From Sphingomonas pituitosa NBRC 102491 (GTDB lineage: Bacteria; Pseudomonadota; Alphaproteobacteria; Sphingomonadales; Sphingomonadaceae): 64,000 bases of DNA. The stretch lies in contig NZ_BCYY01000001.1 in the NCBI RefSeq assembly GCF_001598435.1, positions 496,001 to 560,000 of the forward strand, given 5' to 3'. Below the pieces are notes generated by a model. It saw only the letters and a list, made by a program, of their open reading frames with translations, ran no database searches and was not told the origin of the DNA. Shown one piece after another: positions 8,817-17,409 of the stretch (positions within the stretch are counted from its first letter, which is position 1; each line of letters begins with the position of its first letter). The translations under genes and the position numbers were made by a program.

Positions 8817-11017
8817 TGCTGCTCGCCGCCGCGCTCCTGTCGACGGCGCCCTGCGTCGCCGCCGGCGCCGGTGGCGAGGTGGCGGCCGAACTGCTGCGCA
8901 CGCGGCTGGCCGAGCGGCAGGCGCCCTGCGCGCGGGTGCTGCTCGCGCCGCTGGCAAAGGTGGAAGCCGCCCTCCCCGCGTCCCGCCGCAAGGCCTGGCG
9001 GACACTGGCCCCGCAAAAGCTGCCCCGCGAAGGCTTCGCCGTCCGCAGCCTGGGCGACACGCTGGTGATCACCGCCCGGGGCACACGCGGGCTGGTCTAT
9101 GGCGCCGGCTGGTATCTGCGCACCGGGGCCCGCCCGCTGCGCTATGACAGCGCGCCGGCGCGGCCCGTGCGGCTCACCCAGATCGGCTATCGCGCCAAGA
9201 ACAACAGCTACGATGCCTGGACGCAGGCGATGTTCCGTCGCCGCGTCGAGGATTTCGCGCTGTGGGGCGCCAGCGGCGTGCAGGTGATTGCCCCGGTTTC
9301 CGACGACGACGCCACCAGCCCGCTCTTCCCCGCCCCGCCGCTGGAAACGCTGCGCGGCATCGGCGCCATTGCGCACCGGCTGGGGATCGACTTTGCGCTC
9401 TATTATCCGAACCTCCACGACTATGCGACGCAGGCCGAGCGCGATGCGGAACTCGCGCGCTTCCGCACGCTGCTGGACGAATTGCCGCGCGTGGATGCGC
9501 TCTACGTGCCCGGCGGCGATCCCGGCCATGCGGCCCCCCCCAACCTCTTCCCGCTGGTGGCAGCGCAAGCCGCGGCGCTGCGCACGCGCAATCCCGCCGC
9601 CAGTGTGTGGATCTCCACCCAGGGCTTCGATGCCGCAGGGCTGGACGCCTTCTACGCCCAGCTCGCCCGCCGCCCCCGCTGGCTGACCGGCATCTTCGCG
9701 GGACCGCAAACGCGCGATCCGGTGGCCGTCCAGCGGCGGCATCTGGCCGCCGGCTACCAGCTGCTGCTCTATCCCGACATCGCACACACGATGCACGCGC
9801 AGGTGCCGGTCGATCGCTGGAGCCCCGCCTTCGCGCTCACCGAGGGGCGCGAGCCGATCAATCCGCGGCCTCGCGCGATGACCGCGCTGTTCCGGCATCT
9901 CGATCCCGGCACCAGCGGCTTCGTCACCTACTCCGAAGGGGTGAACGACGATGCGAACCAGTTCCTGTGGTTCCGCCTCGGCTGGGACCCGCAGGTCACG
10001 CCGGAGGCGTTCGCGCGGGACTATGCGCACGACTTCCTCGGCGATCCCGCAGGTGCCCGGACCCTGTTCGCACTTGAGGACAATTGGATCGGCGATCCCG
10101 CCGTCAATGCCGGGATCGACGCGACGCTGGCGCTGGTCGACGGTCTCAAGCCCGCGCCCTGGGCCGATTGGCGGATCGACGCGCTGCGCTACCGGGCGGT
10201 GTATGACGCCATCGTCCGTCACCGCCTTATCTCCGCGCGCGCCCGCGAGGCCGCGGCGCTGGCAGCGCCCGACGCCGCCGCTGCCCGTGCGCTGCTCGCC
10301 AGGCCCGATCCTGCCCCCGCGCCTGCGCTCCGCACCCGCCTGTTCGCGCTGGCGGACCGGCTGTGGCAGGGGGCACGGCTGCAGCTCAGCGTGAAGCTGT
10401 ACGGCGCCTCCAACATCGAACGCGGCGCCAATCTGGATCGCGTGGATGTCGATCTCAACGACCGCGTCTGGATCGAGCGCCAGCTCGCCACCCGCACGCC
10501 GGCGCAACTGGCGGACCATGAACGCGCCCGCGAAGGCGCGCTGTACGACGATCTCGGCGACCCAGGACACGCCCCGCACCTCGTGCGCGGCAGCAGCCCG
10601 ATCAACGATCCGCTGCGGTTCGACGGCGCCGTGGAAGGCATCGCCGACCGCGTGCCGAACGACGGCTGGCGGATGTCATGGATCAGCTATGCCGAGAGCC
10701 TCTACGACGCGCCGCTGCGGCTTCGGTACACCGGGCTCGACCGCAAGCGCCGCTACCGCCTGATCGCCACCTATGCCGGCGAGGACTATTGGCTGCCGAT
10801 GCGCCTCGTCGCCAATGGCCGCATAGAGATCCACCCGCCGCTCGATCGCACGACCAACCCGATGACGGTGGACTTCGCCATCCCCGCCGCCGCCACGCGC
10901 GGCGGCACGCTCGATCTCGCCTGGACGCGGCCCCCTGGCATGGGTGGCAGCGGCCGCGGCCATCAGGTCGCCGAGACCTGGCTCATTCCCGAACCCCTCT
11001 CCGGAGAACGCAAATGA
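8816..11017 (+). CDS. unassigned glycoside-hydrolase-like protein in N-glycan operon
   Basis: 733 residues, family not recognised with certainty. The start at 8816 shares a base with the GH92 stop and gives a Sec signal peptide (MLLAAALLSTAPCVAAG). Residues 60-105 (LVITARGTRGLVYGAGWYLR) resemble the small N-terminal alpha/beta domain of GH20 and alpha-glucuronidase-type enzymes. About 115-470 looks like a TIM barrel (PVRLTQIGYR, LYVPGGDPG with Asp235, YPDIAHT, VTYSEGVNDDAN with Glu374), then a helical part (about 430-530) and a C-terminal beta-rich domain. Acidic residues 235, 374 and the following DD are candidate catalytic positions. It sits where a chitobiose-core beta-N-acetylglucosaminidase would be expected, since no other gene in the visible locus would cut GlcNAc-GlcNAc. 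That role is inference. Confidence 0.6.
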   Translation: MLLAAALLSTAPCVAAGAGGEVAAELLRTRLAERQAPCARVLLAPLAKVEAALPASRRKAWRTLAPQKLPREGFAVRSLGDTLVITARGTRGLVYGAGWYLRTGARPLRYDSAPARPVRLTQIGYRAKNNSYDAWTQAMFRRRVEDFALWGASGVQVIAPVSDDDATSPLFPAPPLETLRGIGAIAHRLGIDFALYYPNLHDYATQAERDAELARFRTLLDELPRVDALYVPGGDPGHAAPPNLFPLVAAQAAALRTRNPAASVWISTQGFDAAGLDAFYAQLARRPRWLTGIFAGPQTRDPVAVQRRHLAAGYQLLLYPDIAHTMHAQVPVDRWSPAFALTEGREPINPRPRAMTALFRHLDPGTSGFVTYSEGVNDDANQFLWFRLGWDPQVTPEAFARDYAHDFLGDPAGARTLFALEDNWIGDPAVNAGIDATLALVDGLKPAPWADWRIDALRYRAVYDAIVRHRLISARAREAAALAAPDAAAARALLARPDPAPAPALRTRLFALADRLWQGARLQLSVKLYGASNIERGANLDRVDVDLNDRVWIERQLATRTPAQLADHERAREGALYDDLGDPGHAPHLVRGSSPINDPLRFDGAVEGIADRVPNDGWRMSWISYAESLYDAPLRLRYTGLDRKRRYRLIATYAGEDYWLPMRLVANGRIEIHPPLDRTTNPMTVDFAIPAAATRGGTLDLAWTRPPGMGGSGRGHQVAETWLIPEPLSGERK

Positions 11018-12936
11018 CGACCCTTTCCCGCCGCGCGCTCGTCGCCGCCAGTCTCGCCACCCCGGCGCTCGCCCAGGCGGCCACCACCGCCGCTGGCAAG
11101 ACGCCCGCGCCCAAGCCGTTCGGCGCCACCCCGTCGGCGCGCCAGTGGAAATGGCACCAGCGCGAGCAATATGCCTTCATCCACTTCTCGATGAACACTT
11201 TCACCGACAAGGAATGGGGCTATGGAGACGAGGATCCCAAGACCTTCAATCCCAGCGACTTCAACGCCGACCAGATCGTCGCGGCGGCCAAGGCGGGCGG
11301 GCTGAAGGGCCTGATCCTGGTCTGCAAGCACCATGACGGCTTCTGCCTGTGGCCGACCACGCTGACCGAGCACTCGATCCGCAACAGCCCCTACAAGAAC
11401 GGCCAGGGCGACATCGTCCGCGAGATGTCCGATGCCTGCGCCCGTGCCGGGCTGCCGTTCGGCGTCTATCTCTCGCCCTGGGACCGCAACCATGCGGAGT
11501 ATGGCCGCCCGGGCTATATCGCCTATTACCGCGCGCAGCTCACCGAGCTGTGCACCCGCTATGGCAAGCTGTTCGAAGTGTGGTTCGACGGCGCCAATGG
11601 CGGCGACGGCTATTACGGCGGCGCGCGCGAGACGCGGAAGATCGACGCCCCGGCCTATTACAACTGGCCTTCGATCGTCGCCCTCGTCCACCAGCTCCAG
11701 CCCGATGCCTGCACCTTCGATCCGCTCGGCGCGGATATCCGCTGGGTCGGCAACGAGGACGGCGTGGCGGGCGATCCCTGCTGGCCGACCATGCCCAACC
11801 ACCCCTATGTGCAGAGCGAAGGCAATTCGGGCGTGCGCGGGGGCGCGCTCTGGTGGCCGGCGGAGACCGATGTGTCGATCCGCCCCGGCTGGTTCTATCA
11901 CGCCGACGAGGATTCGCGGGTGAAGAGCCCCGAGCGTCTGGTCCAGCTGTACGACGAATCGGTCGGTCGGGGCACCAATCTGAACCTCAACCTGCCGCCC
12001 GATCGCCGCGGCCGCATCGCCGACCAGGACGTGAAGATCCTGAAGAGCTTCGGCGACGCGATCCGCGCGACCTTCGCCAAGGATCTCGCCAAGGGCGCAG
12101 TCGCCCATGCCAGCGCCACGCGCGGGCCGGGCTTCGAAGCCGCCCGCGTGCTCGACGGCAATCGCGAGACCTATTGGACGACGTCGGACGGCGCCGCCAC
12201 GCCGACGCTGACGCTGGACCTCAAGCCCGGCACCCGCTTCGACGTGATCCGCCTGCGCGAATATCTGCCGCTGGGCGTGCGCGTCACCCGTTTCGCGGTC
12301 GACGCCGAGATCGACGGGAAATGGCAGCAGCTCGCCGAGAAGGAATGCATCTCCGCCCAGCGCATCCTCCGCCTGCCTCAGCCGATCGCGCCGCGTCGCG
12401 TACGCCTGCGCATCCTCGATGCACCGGCCTGCCCGGCGATCAGCGAGTTCGCCCTGTTCCGTTCGGTCGCGCCGGTACCGGTCGCGCCGATCGTTTCCTC
12501 GGACCCGACCGTGATCGACACCCGCAACTGGAAGATCGCCGCCGCCCCCGCGCCCGGCGCCGAGAAGCTGCTCGATCGCGACCCGGGCACGATCTGGACG
12601 GTCCCCGCGCCCAAGGGCGGCGCGCCGGTGGAGGTGACCATCGACCTCGGTGGCGAAACCACACTTGCCGGGTTCAGCCTCACGCCGTCGCGGCATGTGA
12701 TGACCGATTCGGCCCCGCCCAAGGGCTATCAGGCCGAGACGAGCCAGGACGCGACGCGGTGGGAGCCGGCCGCCGACGGCGAGTTCGGCAACATCGCCTA
12801 TGCGCTGTCGACCCAGCGCATCGCCTTCACGAACGCCCGGCCCGCGCGCTATCTGCGGCTGCGCTTCGCCGAAACCGCGCTCCCCCAGCCGAAACTGGCG
12901 ATCGCCGAGATCGGCGGGTTCACCGCACCGCGCTGA
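11014..12936 (+). CDS. GH29 alpha-L-fucosidase with discoidin-type domains
   Basis: Family 29 alpha-L-fucosidase, 640 residues. The ATG at 11014 overlaps the previous stop and has a GGAG box eight bases upstream; it opens a twin-arginine signal (LSRRALVAAS to ALAQA). The barrel carries CKHHDGFCLWPT and the nucleophile Asp192 in EVWFDGANG, with PAETDVSIRPGWFYH and GRGTNLNLNLPPDRRG further on. Two beta-sandwich modules of F5/8 type C (discoidin/CBM32) character follow, at about 365-480 and 500-640. In this operon it would remove core fucose; plant N-glycans carry alpha-1,3-core fucose, a linkage many GH29 enzymes accept. Last gene of the overlapping set. Confidence 0.93.
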   Translation: MTTLSRRALVAASLATPALAQAATTAAGKTPAPKPFGATPSARQWKWHQREQYAFIHFSMNTFTDKEWGYGDEDPKTFNPSDFNADQIVAAAKAGGLKGLILVCKHHDGFCLWPTTLTEHSIRNSPYKNGQGDIVREMSDACARAGLPFGVYLSPWDRNHAEYGRPGYIAYYRAQLTELCTRYGKLFEVWFDGANGGDGYYGGARETRKIDAPAYYNWPSIVALVHQLQPDACTFDPLGADIRWVGNEDGVAGDPCWPTMPNHPYVQSEGNSGVRGGALWWPAETDVSIRPGWFYHADEDSRVKSPERLVQLYDESVGRGTNLNLNLPPDRRGRIADQDVKILKSFGDAIRATFAKDLAKGAVAHASATRGPGFEAARVLDGNRETYWTTSDGAATPTLTLDLKPGTRFDVIRLREYLPLGVRVTRFAVDAEIDGKWQQLAEKECISAQRILRLPQPIAPRRVRLRILDAPACPAISEFALFRSVAPVPVAPIVSSDPTVIDTRNWKIAAAPAPGAEKLLDRDPGTIWTVPAPKGGAPVEVTIDLGGETTLAGFSLTPSRHVMTDSAPPKGYQAETSQDATRWEPAADGEFGNIAYALSTQRIAFTNARPARYLRLRFAETALPQPKLAIAEIGGFTAPR

Positions 12937-13060
12937 GCCCGGGACCACGCTGGCTGACCGGTTCGCGCCGGGGCTCGCATCCGCCGAGCTCCGGCGCGTT
13001 GCGTTTCAGCAACAACCTGGAAAAAAAGCGGAGCCGATGAGACCATAGGCTACCATATGT

Positions 13061-13094
13061 AAAACCAGGTTCTCTATTTGGTATTGTATACCGA
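13061..13094. promoter_or_regulatory. candidate operator with TGGTATT half-sites
   Basis: The 256-bp gap between the fucosidase and glycosylasparaginase genes is AT-rich in its middle. It holds the inverted repeat GGTAT-TGT-ATACC (13080-13092), preceded by another TACCAT half-site at 13061. TGGTAT-type sites are used by GntR regulators of GlcNAc utilisation in Xanthomonas (NagQ). The position, before a GlcNAc-Asn hydrolase and a receptor, fits such control, but no regulator gene is in the window and the match is by eye. Confidence 0.4.
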
Positions 13095-13192
13095 TGGGAC
13101 CTATGACAGCATCCCTTCGAAGCGGTGACAGACATATGACGCGCCGCCTTCACTGAGGAGAGCGGCGCAGCGCGCCACATGGGGATGCATCG

Positions 13193-14197
13193 ATGGGACT
13201 GGATCGACGCGAAGCATTGAAACTGGGGTTGGCCGGCGCAGCTGCGCTGCCGGCCGGAGCGGCGCTGGCACGCGCCGAGACGCCACGTGCCCTCATCGTC
13301 TCCACCTGGGACTTCGGCGCAGCGGCCAACGCCGCCGCCTATGCCCAGTGGAAGAAGACCGGATCCCTGATCGACGCCGTTGAGGCCGGCGGCTGGGTAC
13401 CCGAGGCGGATGCCGAGAACCACTCGGTAGGCCTGGGCGGATATCCCGATCGCGACGGCCATGTCACGCTGGACGCGATCATCATGGACGATCGCGGCAA
13501 TGTCGGCGCGGTGGCGGCGCTGGAGGACATCCTCCACCCGATCTCGGTGGCCCGCCGCGTGATGGAAAAGACCCCGCACACCTTCCTGGTCGGCGAAGGC
13601 GCACGCCAGTTCGCGCTCGAACAGGGCTTTCCCAAGACGCGGCTGCTCACTCCCGAGGCGGAAGCGGCGTGGCGCGAATGGCTTAAGACTGCCCGGTACA
13701 AGCCTGTAGCCAATATAGAAAATCAGCGCGGCTCGGCGCTGGACCATGACACGATTGGTATTGTCGCCTGTGATGCCAATGGTCGTCTTGCCGGCGCCTG
13801 CACCACCTCCGGCATGGCGTTCAAGCTGCGCGGCCGCGTGGGCGATTCGCCCCAGGCCGGCTGTGGGCTGATGGTCGAGCCCGGTGTCGGCGCGGCGACC
13901 GCCACCGGCGTGGGCGAGGAAGTGACGCGGATCGCCGGTTCGGCGCGCGTCGTCTCGTCGATGCGCGCGGGCATGGACCCGATGGCGGCCTGCCGGGAGG
14001 CGGTGCTGCACATCGCGAAACTGCGCGGCGATGCGGTGAAGGACGCCCAGGTCGGGTTCCTCGCCATCGACCGCCACGGCCGGGTCGGCGCCTATGCGCT
14101 GCAGCCGGGCTTTACCTATGCGGTTACCGACCTCGTCGGGAAGACCTCCGTAATTCCCGCGCAGAGCCTGCGGCCTGCAGCGGGCCACGCACAGTAA
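13193..14197 (+). CDS. glycosylasparaginase (N4-(GlcNAc)-L-asparaginase)
   Basis: N-terminal-nucleophile hydrolase that cleaves the GlcNAc-Asn bond left at the end of N-glycoprotein breakdown. 334 residues, usual for bacterial members. The leader DRREALKLGLAGAAALPAGAALA is a Tat-type signal. The autoprocessing and catalytic Thr187 stands in HDTIGIVACD; the downstream block GDSPQAGCGLMVEPGVGAATATGVGE is typical of this subfamily rather than of the isoaspartyl peptidases. The next gene follows about 24 bases after the stop and is probably cotranscribed. Its presence is the strongest sign that the hydrolases upstream act on asparagine-linked glycans rather than on mannan. Confidence 0.92.
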   Translation: MGLDRREALKLGLAGAAALPAGAALARAETPRALIVSTWDFGAAANAAAYAQWKKTGSLIDAVEAGGWVPEADAENHSVGLGGYPDRDGHVTLDAIIMDDRGNVGAVAALEDILHPISVARRVMEKTPHTFLVGEGARQFALEQGFPKTRLLTPEAEAAWREWLKTARYKPVANIENQRGSALDHDTIGIVACDANGRLAGACTTSGMAFKLRGRVGDSPQAGCGLMVEPGVGAATATGVGEEVTRIAGSARVVSSMRAGMDPMAACREAVLHIAKLRGDAVKDAQVGFLAIDRHGRVGAYALQPGFTYAVTDLVGKTSVIPAQSLRPAAGHAQ

Positions 14198-14221
14198 ATC
14201 AAAAAAGGGATGTCCAGCATC

Positions 14222-16990
14222 ATGCGTACTAAGCCGATCACGTTGAAGAATTCCTCCTGCGCAGCGGCCCTGCTCGTCGCTGCATTCACCGCGCCTGCGT
14301 TCGCGCAGGACGCCGCGCCGCAGCCGGCGCAGAGCAGTGCCGACACCGCCAGCGGCGGCGACGAGATCGTCGTCACCGGCATCCGCGGCAGCTTGCGCCG
14401 CGCGATCGAAGTGAAGCGCAATGCCAACGCGGTGGTCGACGTTATCTCCTCCGAAGACATCGGCAAGTTCCCCGACCGTAACGTCGCGGAATCGCTGTCG
14501 CACATCCCCGGCGTCAGCATCGATCGCCGCTTCGGCGAGGGTGAAAAGGTCGCGATCCACGGCACCGATCCGGCGCTGAACCGCATGCTCCTCGATGGCC
14601 ACGGCGTCGCCTCGGCCGATTGGGGCGGCAACGACAACGACCCCAGCAGCCGTACCTTCAACTATTCGCTGCTCGCGCCCGAACTGGTCGAGCGCCTCGA
14701 AGTCTACAAGTCGCCGGAAGCCCGCCTGGAAGACGGCAGCATCGGCGGCAGCGTCATCGTCCGCACCCGCCGCCCGCTCGATCTCAAGGCGAACACGCTG
14801 TTCGGCTCGGCCGGCTATTCGTACAATGATCGCGCCGAGAAGGGCAACATCCGCGGCTCGGGCCTGTACAGCTGGAAGAACGATTCCGAGACGTTCGGCA
14901 TCCTTCTCGCCGGCACCTATGACAAGCAGAACCTGGTGCGCGGGGGCGTGGAATTCTTCGGCTACTCGTCGGGCAAGGACTTCTTCCAGACCGATGCGAA
15001 CGGCACCGTCCTGAACGACGCCAGCGGCCAGCCGCTGCTGAAGAACCCCAACGCGACGATCAACGGCGGCACCCGCCAGGACCTGCTGAACGCGCGCTAT
15101 CCGTTCGGCATCAACCACGCCTTCTTCCAGCAGGAGCGCGAGCGCACCAGCCTCTTCGGCGCGGTCGAGTACAAGCCGACCCCGAGCACCCGCATCACGA
15201 TCAACGGGCTGCACATCGACGGCAACTACAACAACTACAGCCAGTCGCTGTACGTGATCCCCGGCGCCTGGTCCGGTGCGCTCGCCCAGTCGCTGACGAT
15301 CGATCGCGGCCTGGTCACCGCGGGCACCTTCGGCGCGGCCGACCGCAACGTGACCCAGAACGCCCAGCTCGACACGCTGGTCCGCAGCACCAAGCTGAAG
15401 ACCGACAACTATAACGGCGTGTTCGAATGGACCGCGCCGGACGGCGGCAAGATCACCGTCGGCGGCGGCTGGAGCAAGGCGACCGGCGGCAAGACCCCCG
15501 AGTATCTGTTCGACACCCAGGTCGCCCTGCCGTACAGCTATGCCTTCACCGGCAGCAGCGCCAACGTGAACTTCACCGGCGACCTGAAGAACCCGGCCAA
15601 CTACTTCAACAGCAACGGCGTCGAGGCGCAGACGATCGACGGCGTGCCGATCGTCGTCAACGGCACGCAGCTGGTGGCGGCCCGCAGCGGCGGCGTCGAC
15701 ATCAGCAAGACGACCGATGAAGACATGTACGGCAATATCGACATGGAGTTCCCGGTCGAGCTGGCGTTCTTCAGCAAGGTGCGCGGCGGCCTGAAATATG
15801 TCCACCACATCAACCGCCAGGATGCCGGCGGCAGCAACACCTACCGCGCCAACCCCTACACCGTCGCGGACCTGGGCGTGCCGACCTCGGTAACCCCGGA
15901 CGGCGTCTTCGGCGGCCTCAACGCCACCGGCAACGCCACGGTTTTCCTGAACCTGCCGCGCCAGTCGGTGATCGACATCCTGAACAATTCGATCACCATC
16001 CCGGTCGCGAAGCCGACCGCGACCTACTATGTCTCTGAAAGCACCGCAGCGGGCTATCTCCAGCTCGACTTCGACCAGGGCGGCTTCCGCGGCAACCTCG
16101 GCGGCCGGCTGGTCTACACCCAGCAGGTCTCCAATTCGACCAGCCAGATCAACCAGGGCGGCACGCCGATCTTCGTGCCGAGCTCGGTCTCGCACGACTA
16201 TGTGAAGTTCCTGCCTGCGTTCAACATCGCCTATTCGGTGCGTCCGGACGTGGTGGTGCGCGGCGCGGCTGCCAAGGTCATCGCCCGTCCGCGCTTCAGC
16301 GATCTGGCCGGCTCGTTCAGCCAGAACGACGTCACGCTCGACGCCGGCGGCGGCAATCCGGACCTGAAGCCCTACGAATCGACCAACTACGAGCTCTCGG
16401 CAGAATATTATCCGCGCCCGGGCGCCGTGCTCTCGCTCGAGCTCTTCCGGCGTGAGATCGGCTCGTACATCATCAACACCCGCCAGGAAGGCGTGCAGCT
16501 GTTCAACAGCCTGACGCAGCGCTTCGCATCCTATGGCGTGTCGCGGCCGATCAACGGCGGCAACGCCAAGGTGAACGGCGTGCTCGTCGCGGGCCAGGCG
16601 GAAATCTGGGGCGGGTTCGGCCTGCAGGCGAACTACAGCTATGCCGATGCCTCGACCGACAACGGGCTCAACATGCCCTATCTGTCGCGGCACACCGTCA
16701 ACGTGATCCCCTATTACGAGAAGGGGCCGATCCAGGCGCGCCTGAGCTACAACTACCGCTCGTCCTACTTCCGGACGATCGGCCGCCTGAACTCGATCGA
16801 CATGGTCGCGCCGTACAGCCAGCTTGATTTCTCGGCCAGCTACCAGCTGACGCCGCAGATCTCGATCAGCGTCAACGCGCAGAACCTGCTCGACGAAACC
16901 TACTATCAGTACAGCGGCGATCGCCGCGCGCCGACCGCCTTCTACAAGAACGGCCGGACCTTCGCGGGCAGCGTCAGCTTCCGCCTGTAA
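14222..16990 (+). CDS. TonB-dependent receptor of the N-glycan locus
   Basis: Outer-membrane receptor of the Xanthomonas/Caulobacter oligosaccharide type, 922 residues. ATG 14222 is preferred because AGGGA lies 11 bases upstream; an in-frame ATG at 14210 would touch that ribosome-binding site. Signal peptide ends in AFAQ. TonB box region DEIVVTGIRG is followed by SLRRAIEVKRNANAVVDVISSEDIGKF... of the plug, then IPGVSIDRR, ENxxLDG-like NRMLLDGHG and a long barrel ending in GRTFAGSVSFRL. Expected cargo is the glycopeptide or oligosaccharide processed by the neighbouring enzymes. Followed by a strong terminator. Confidence 0.92.
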   Translation: MRTKPITLKNSSCAAALLVAAFTAPAFAQDAAPQPAQSSADTASGGDEIVVTGIRGSLRRAIEVKRNANAVVDVISSEDIGKFPDRNVAESLSHIPGVSIDRRFGEGEKVAIHGTDPALNRMLLDGHGVASADWGGNDNDPSSRTFNYSLLAPELVERLEVYKSPEARLEDGSIGGSVIVRTRRPLDLKANTLFGSAGYSYNDRAEKGNIRGSGLYSWKNDSETFGILLAGTYDKQNLVRGGVEFFGYSSGKDFFQTDANGTVLNDASGQPLLKNPNATINGGTRQDLLNARYPFGINHAFFQQERERTSLFGAVEYKPTPSTRITINGLHIDGNYNNYSQSLYVIPGAWSGALAQSLTIDRGLVTAGTFGAADRNVTQNAQLDTLVRSTKLKTDNYNGVFEWTAPDGGKITVGGGWSKATGGKTPEYLFDTQVALPYSYAFTGSSANVNFTGDLKNPANYFNSNGVEAQTIDGVPIVVNGTQLVAARSGGVDISKTTDEDMYGNIDMEFPVELAFFSKVRGGLKYVHHINRQDAGGSNTYRANPYTVADLGVPTSVTPDGVFGGLNATGNATVFLNLPRQSVIDILNNSITIPVAKPTATYYVSESTAAGYLQLDFDQGGFRGNLGGRLVYTQQVSNSTSQINQGGTPIFVPSSVSHDYVKFLPAFNIAYSVRPDVVVRGAAAKVIARPRFSDLAGSFSQNDVTLDAGGGNPDLKPYESTNYELSAEYYPRPGAVLSLELFRREIGSYIINTRQEGVQLFNSLTQRFASYGVSRPINGGNAKVNGVLVAGQAEIWGGFGLQANYSYADASTDNGLNMPYLSRHTVNVIPYYEKGPIQARLSYNYRSSYFRTIGRLNSIDMVAPYSQLDFSASYQLTPQISISVNAQNLLDETYYQYSGDRRAPTAFYKNGRTFAGSVSFRL

Positions 16991-17003
16991 GCGATCCGCT
17001 GCG

Positions 17004-17025
17004 CTCCCGGGTGCAAGCCCGGGAG
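17004..17025 (+). other. perfect hairpin after receptor gene
   Basis: CTCCCGGG, a six-base loop, then CCCGGGAG, 13 bases after the receptor stop. It lacks a T-run, so it may only protect the mRNA end or help the terminator that follows. Confidence 0.6.
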
Positions 17026-17047
17026 ACGGCAATCGAACGACGCAAGA

Positions 17048-17082
17048 GCCGTCCGCCAGCACCAGCCGGCGGGCGGCTTTTT
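17048..17082 (+). terminator. Rho-independent terminator
   Basis: GCCGTCCGCC pairs with GGCGGGCGGC (one G-T pair) around a 10-base loop and is followed by TTTTT. It ends the glycosylasparaginase-receptor unit just before the tRNA gene. Confidence 0.85.
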
Positions 17083-17171
17083 GCAAGCAGGGAAAGAGGC
17101 TTTCCTTCCCGCTTGACCCGTCGCCGCAAACCGCGCAGATGCGTGCCCAGCCTTTTTGCGGCGAGCCAAGG

Positions 17172-17247
17172 GCCGGTTTAGCTCAGCTGGTAGAGCAGCG
17201 GTTTTGTAAACCGAAGGTCGCGGGTTCGATTCCTGCAACCGGCACCA
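17172..17247 (+). tRNA. tRNA-Thr (anticodon TGT), CCA encoded
   Basis: 76 nt cloverleaf. Acceptor GCCGGTT pairs with AACCGGC, D-arm GCTCAGCTGGTAGAGC, anticodon loop TTTGTAA with TGT, T-arm GCGGGTTCGATTCCTGC, discriminator A and encoded CCA. The 3' end is the integration target of the island that follows. Confidence 0.96.
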
Positions 17248-17248
17248 T
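17225..17248 (+). repeat. attL: 24-bp repeat in tRNA 3' end
   Basis: Starts TTCGATTCCTGCAACCGG and runs one base past the CCA of tRNA-Thr. Identical to the copy at 28969-28992. Confidence 0.88.
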
Positions 17249-17303
17249 CCACCTTTCCGCAGGCATCCAAGGGCATCCAAAATTGGCGGATTTGCGTGGT
17301 TTT

Positions 17304-17409
17304 TGACGGCATCTGATCCACCCAGATCCGGGTCAATCCATTGGAACCCGCGGCCCCTGACGGTATATTTGACGGTATCAGCACTGCGCCAGCGGAGGAG
17401 ATACCGTCA
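17304..17409. promoter_or_regulatory. integrase arm-type repeats, left end
   Basis: TGACGGCAT at 17304, TGACGGTAT at 17358 and TGACGGTATCAGC at 17370-17382 are direct copies. ATACCGTCA at 17401-17409 is an inverted copy whose last base is the A of the integrase start codon. Matching repeats lie at the island's right end, which argues for integrase arm binding; the copy on the start codon could also allow self-repression. Confidence 0.6.

Noticed and set aside
2279..9005. Long minus-strand frames across the GH3 to GH92 genes
   Set aside because: Mirror frames of genuine glycosidase genes; no start signals or domains.
12920..17086. A minus-strand open frame of 1388 codons
   Set aside because: Antisense to glycosylasparaginase and its receptor, both with clear motifs and codon bias. 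No domain is recognisable in the shadow.
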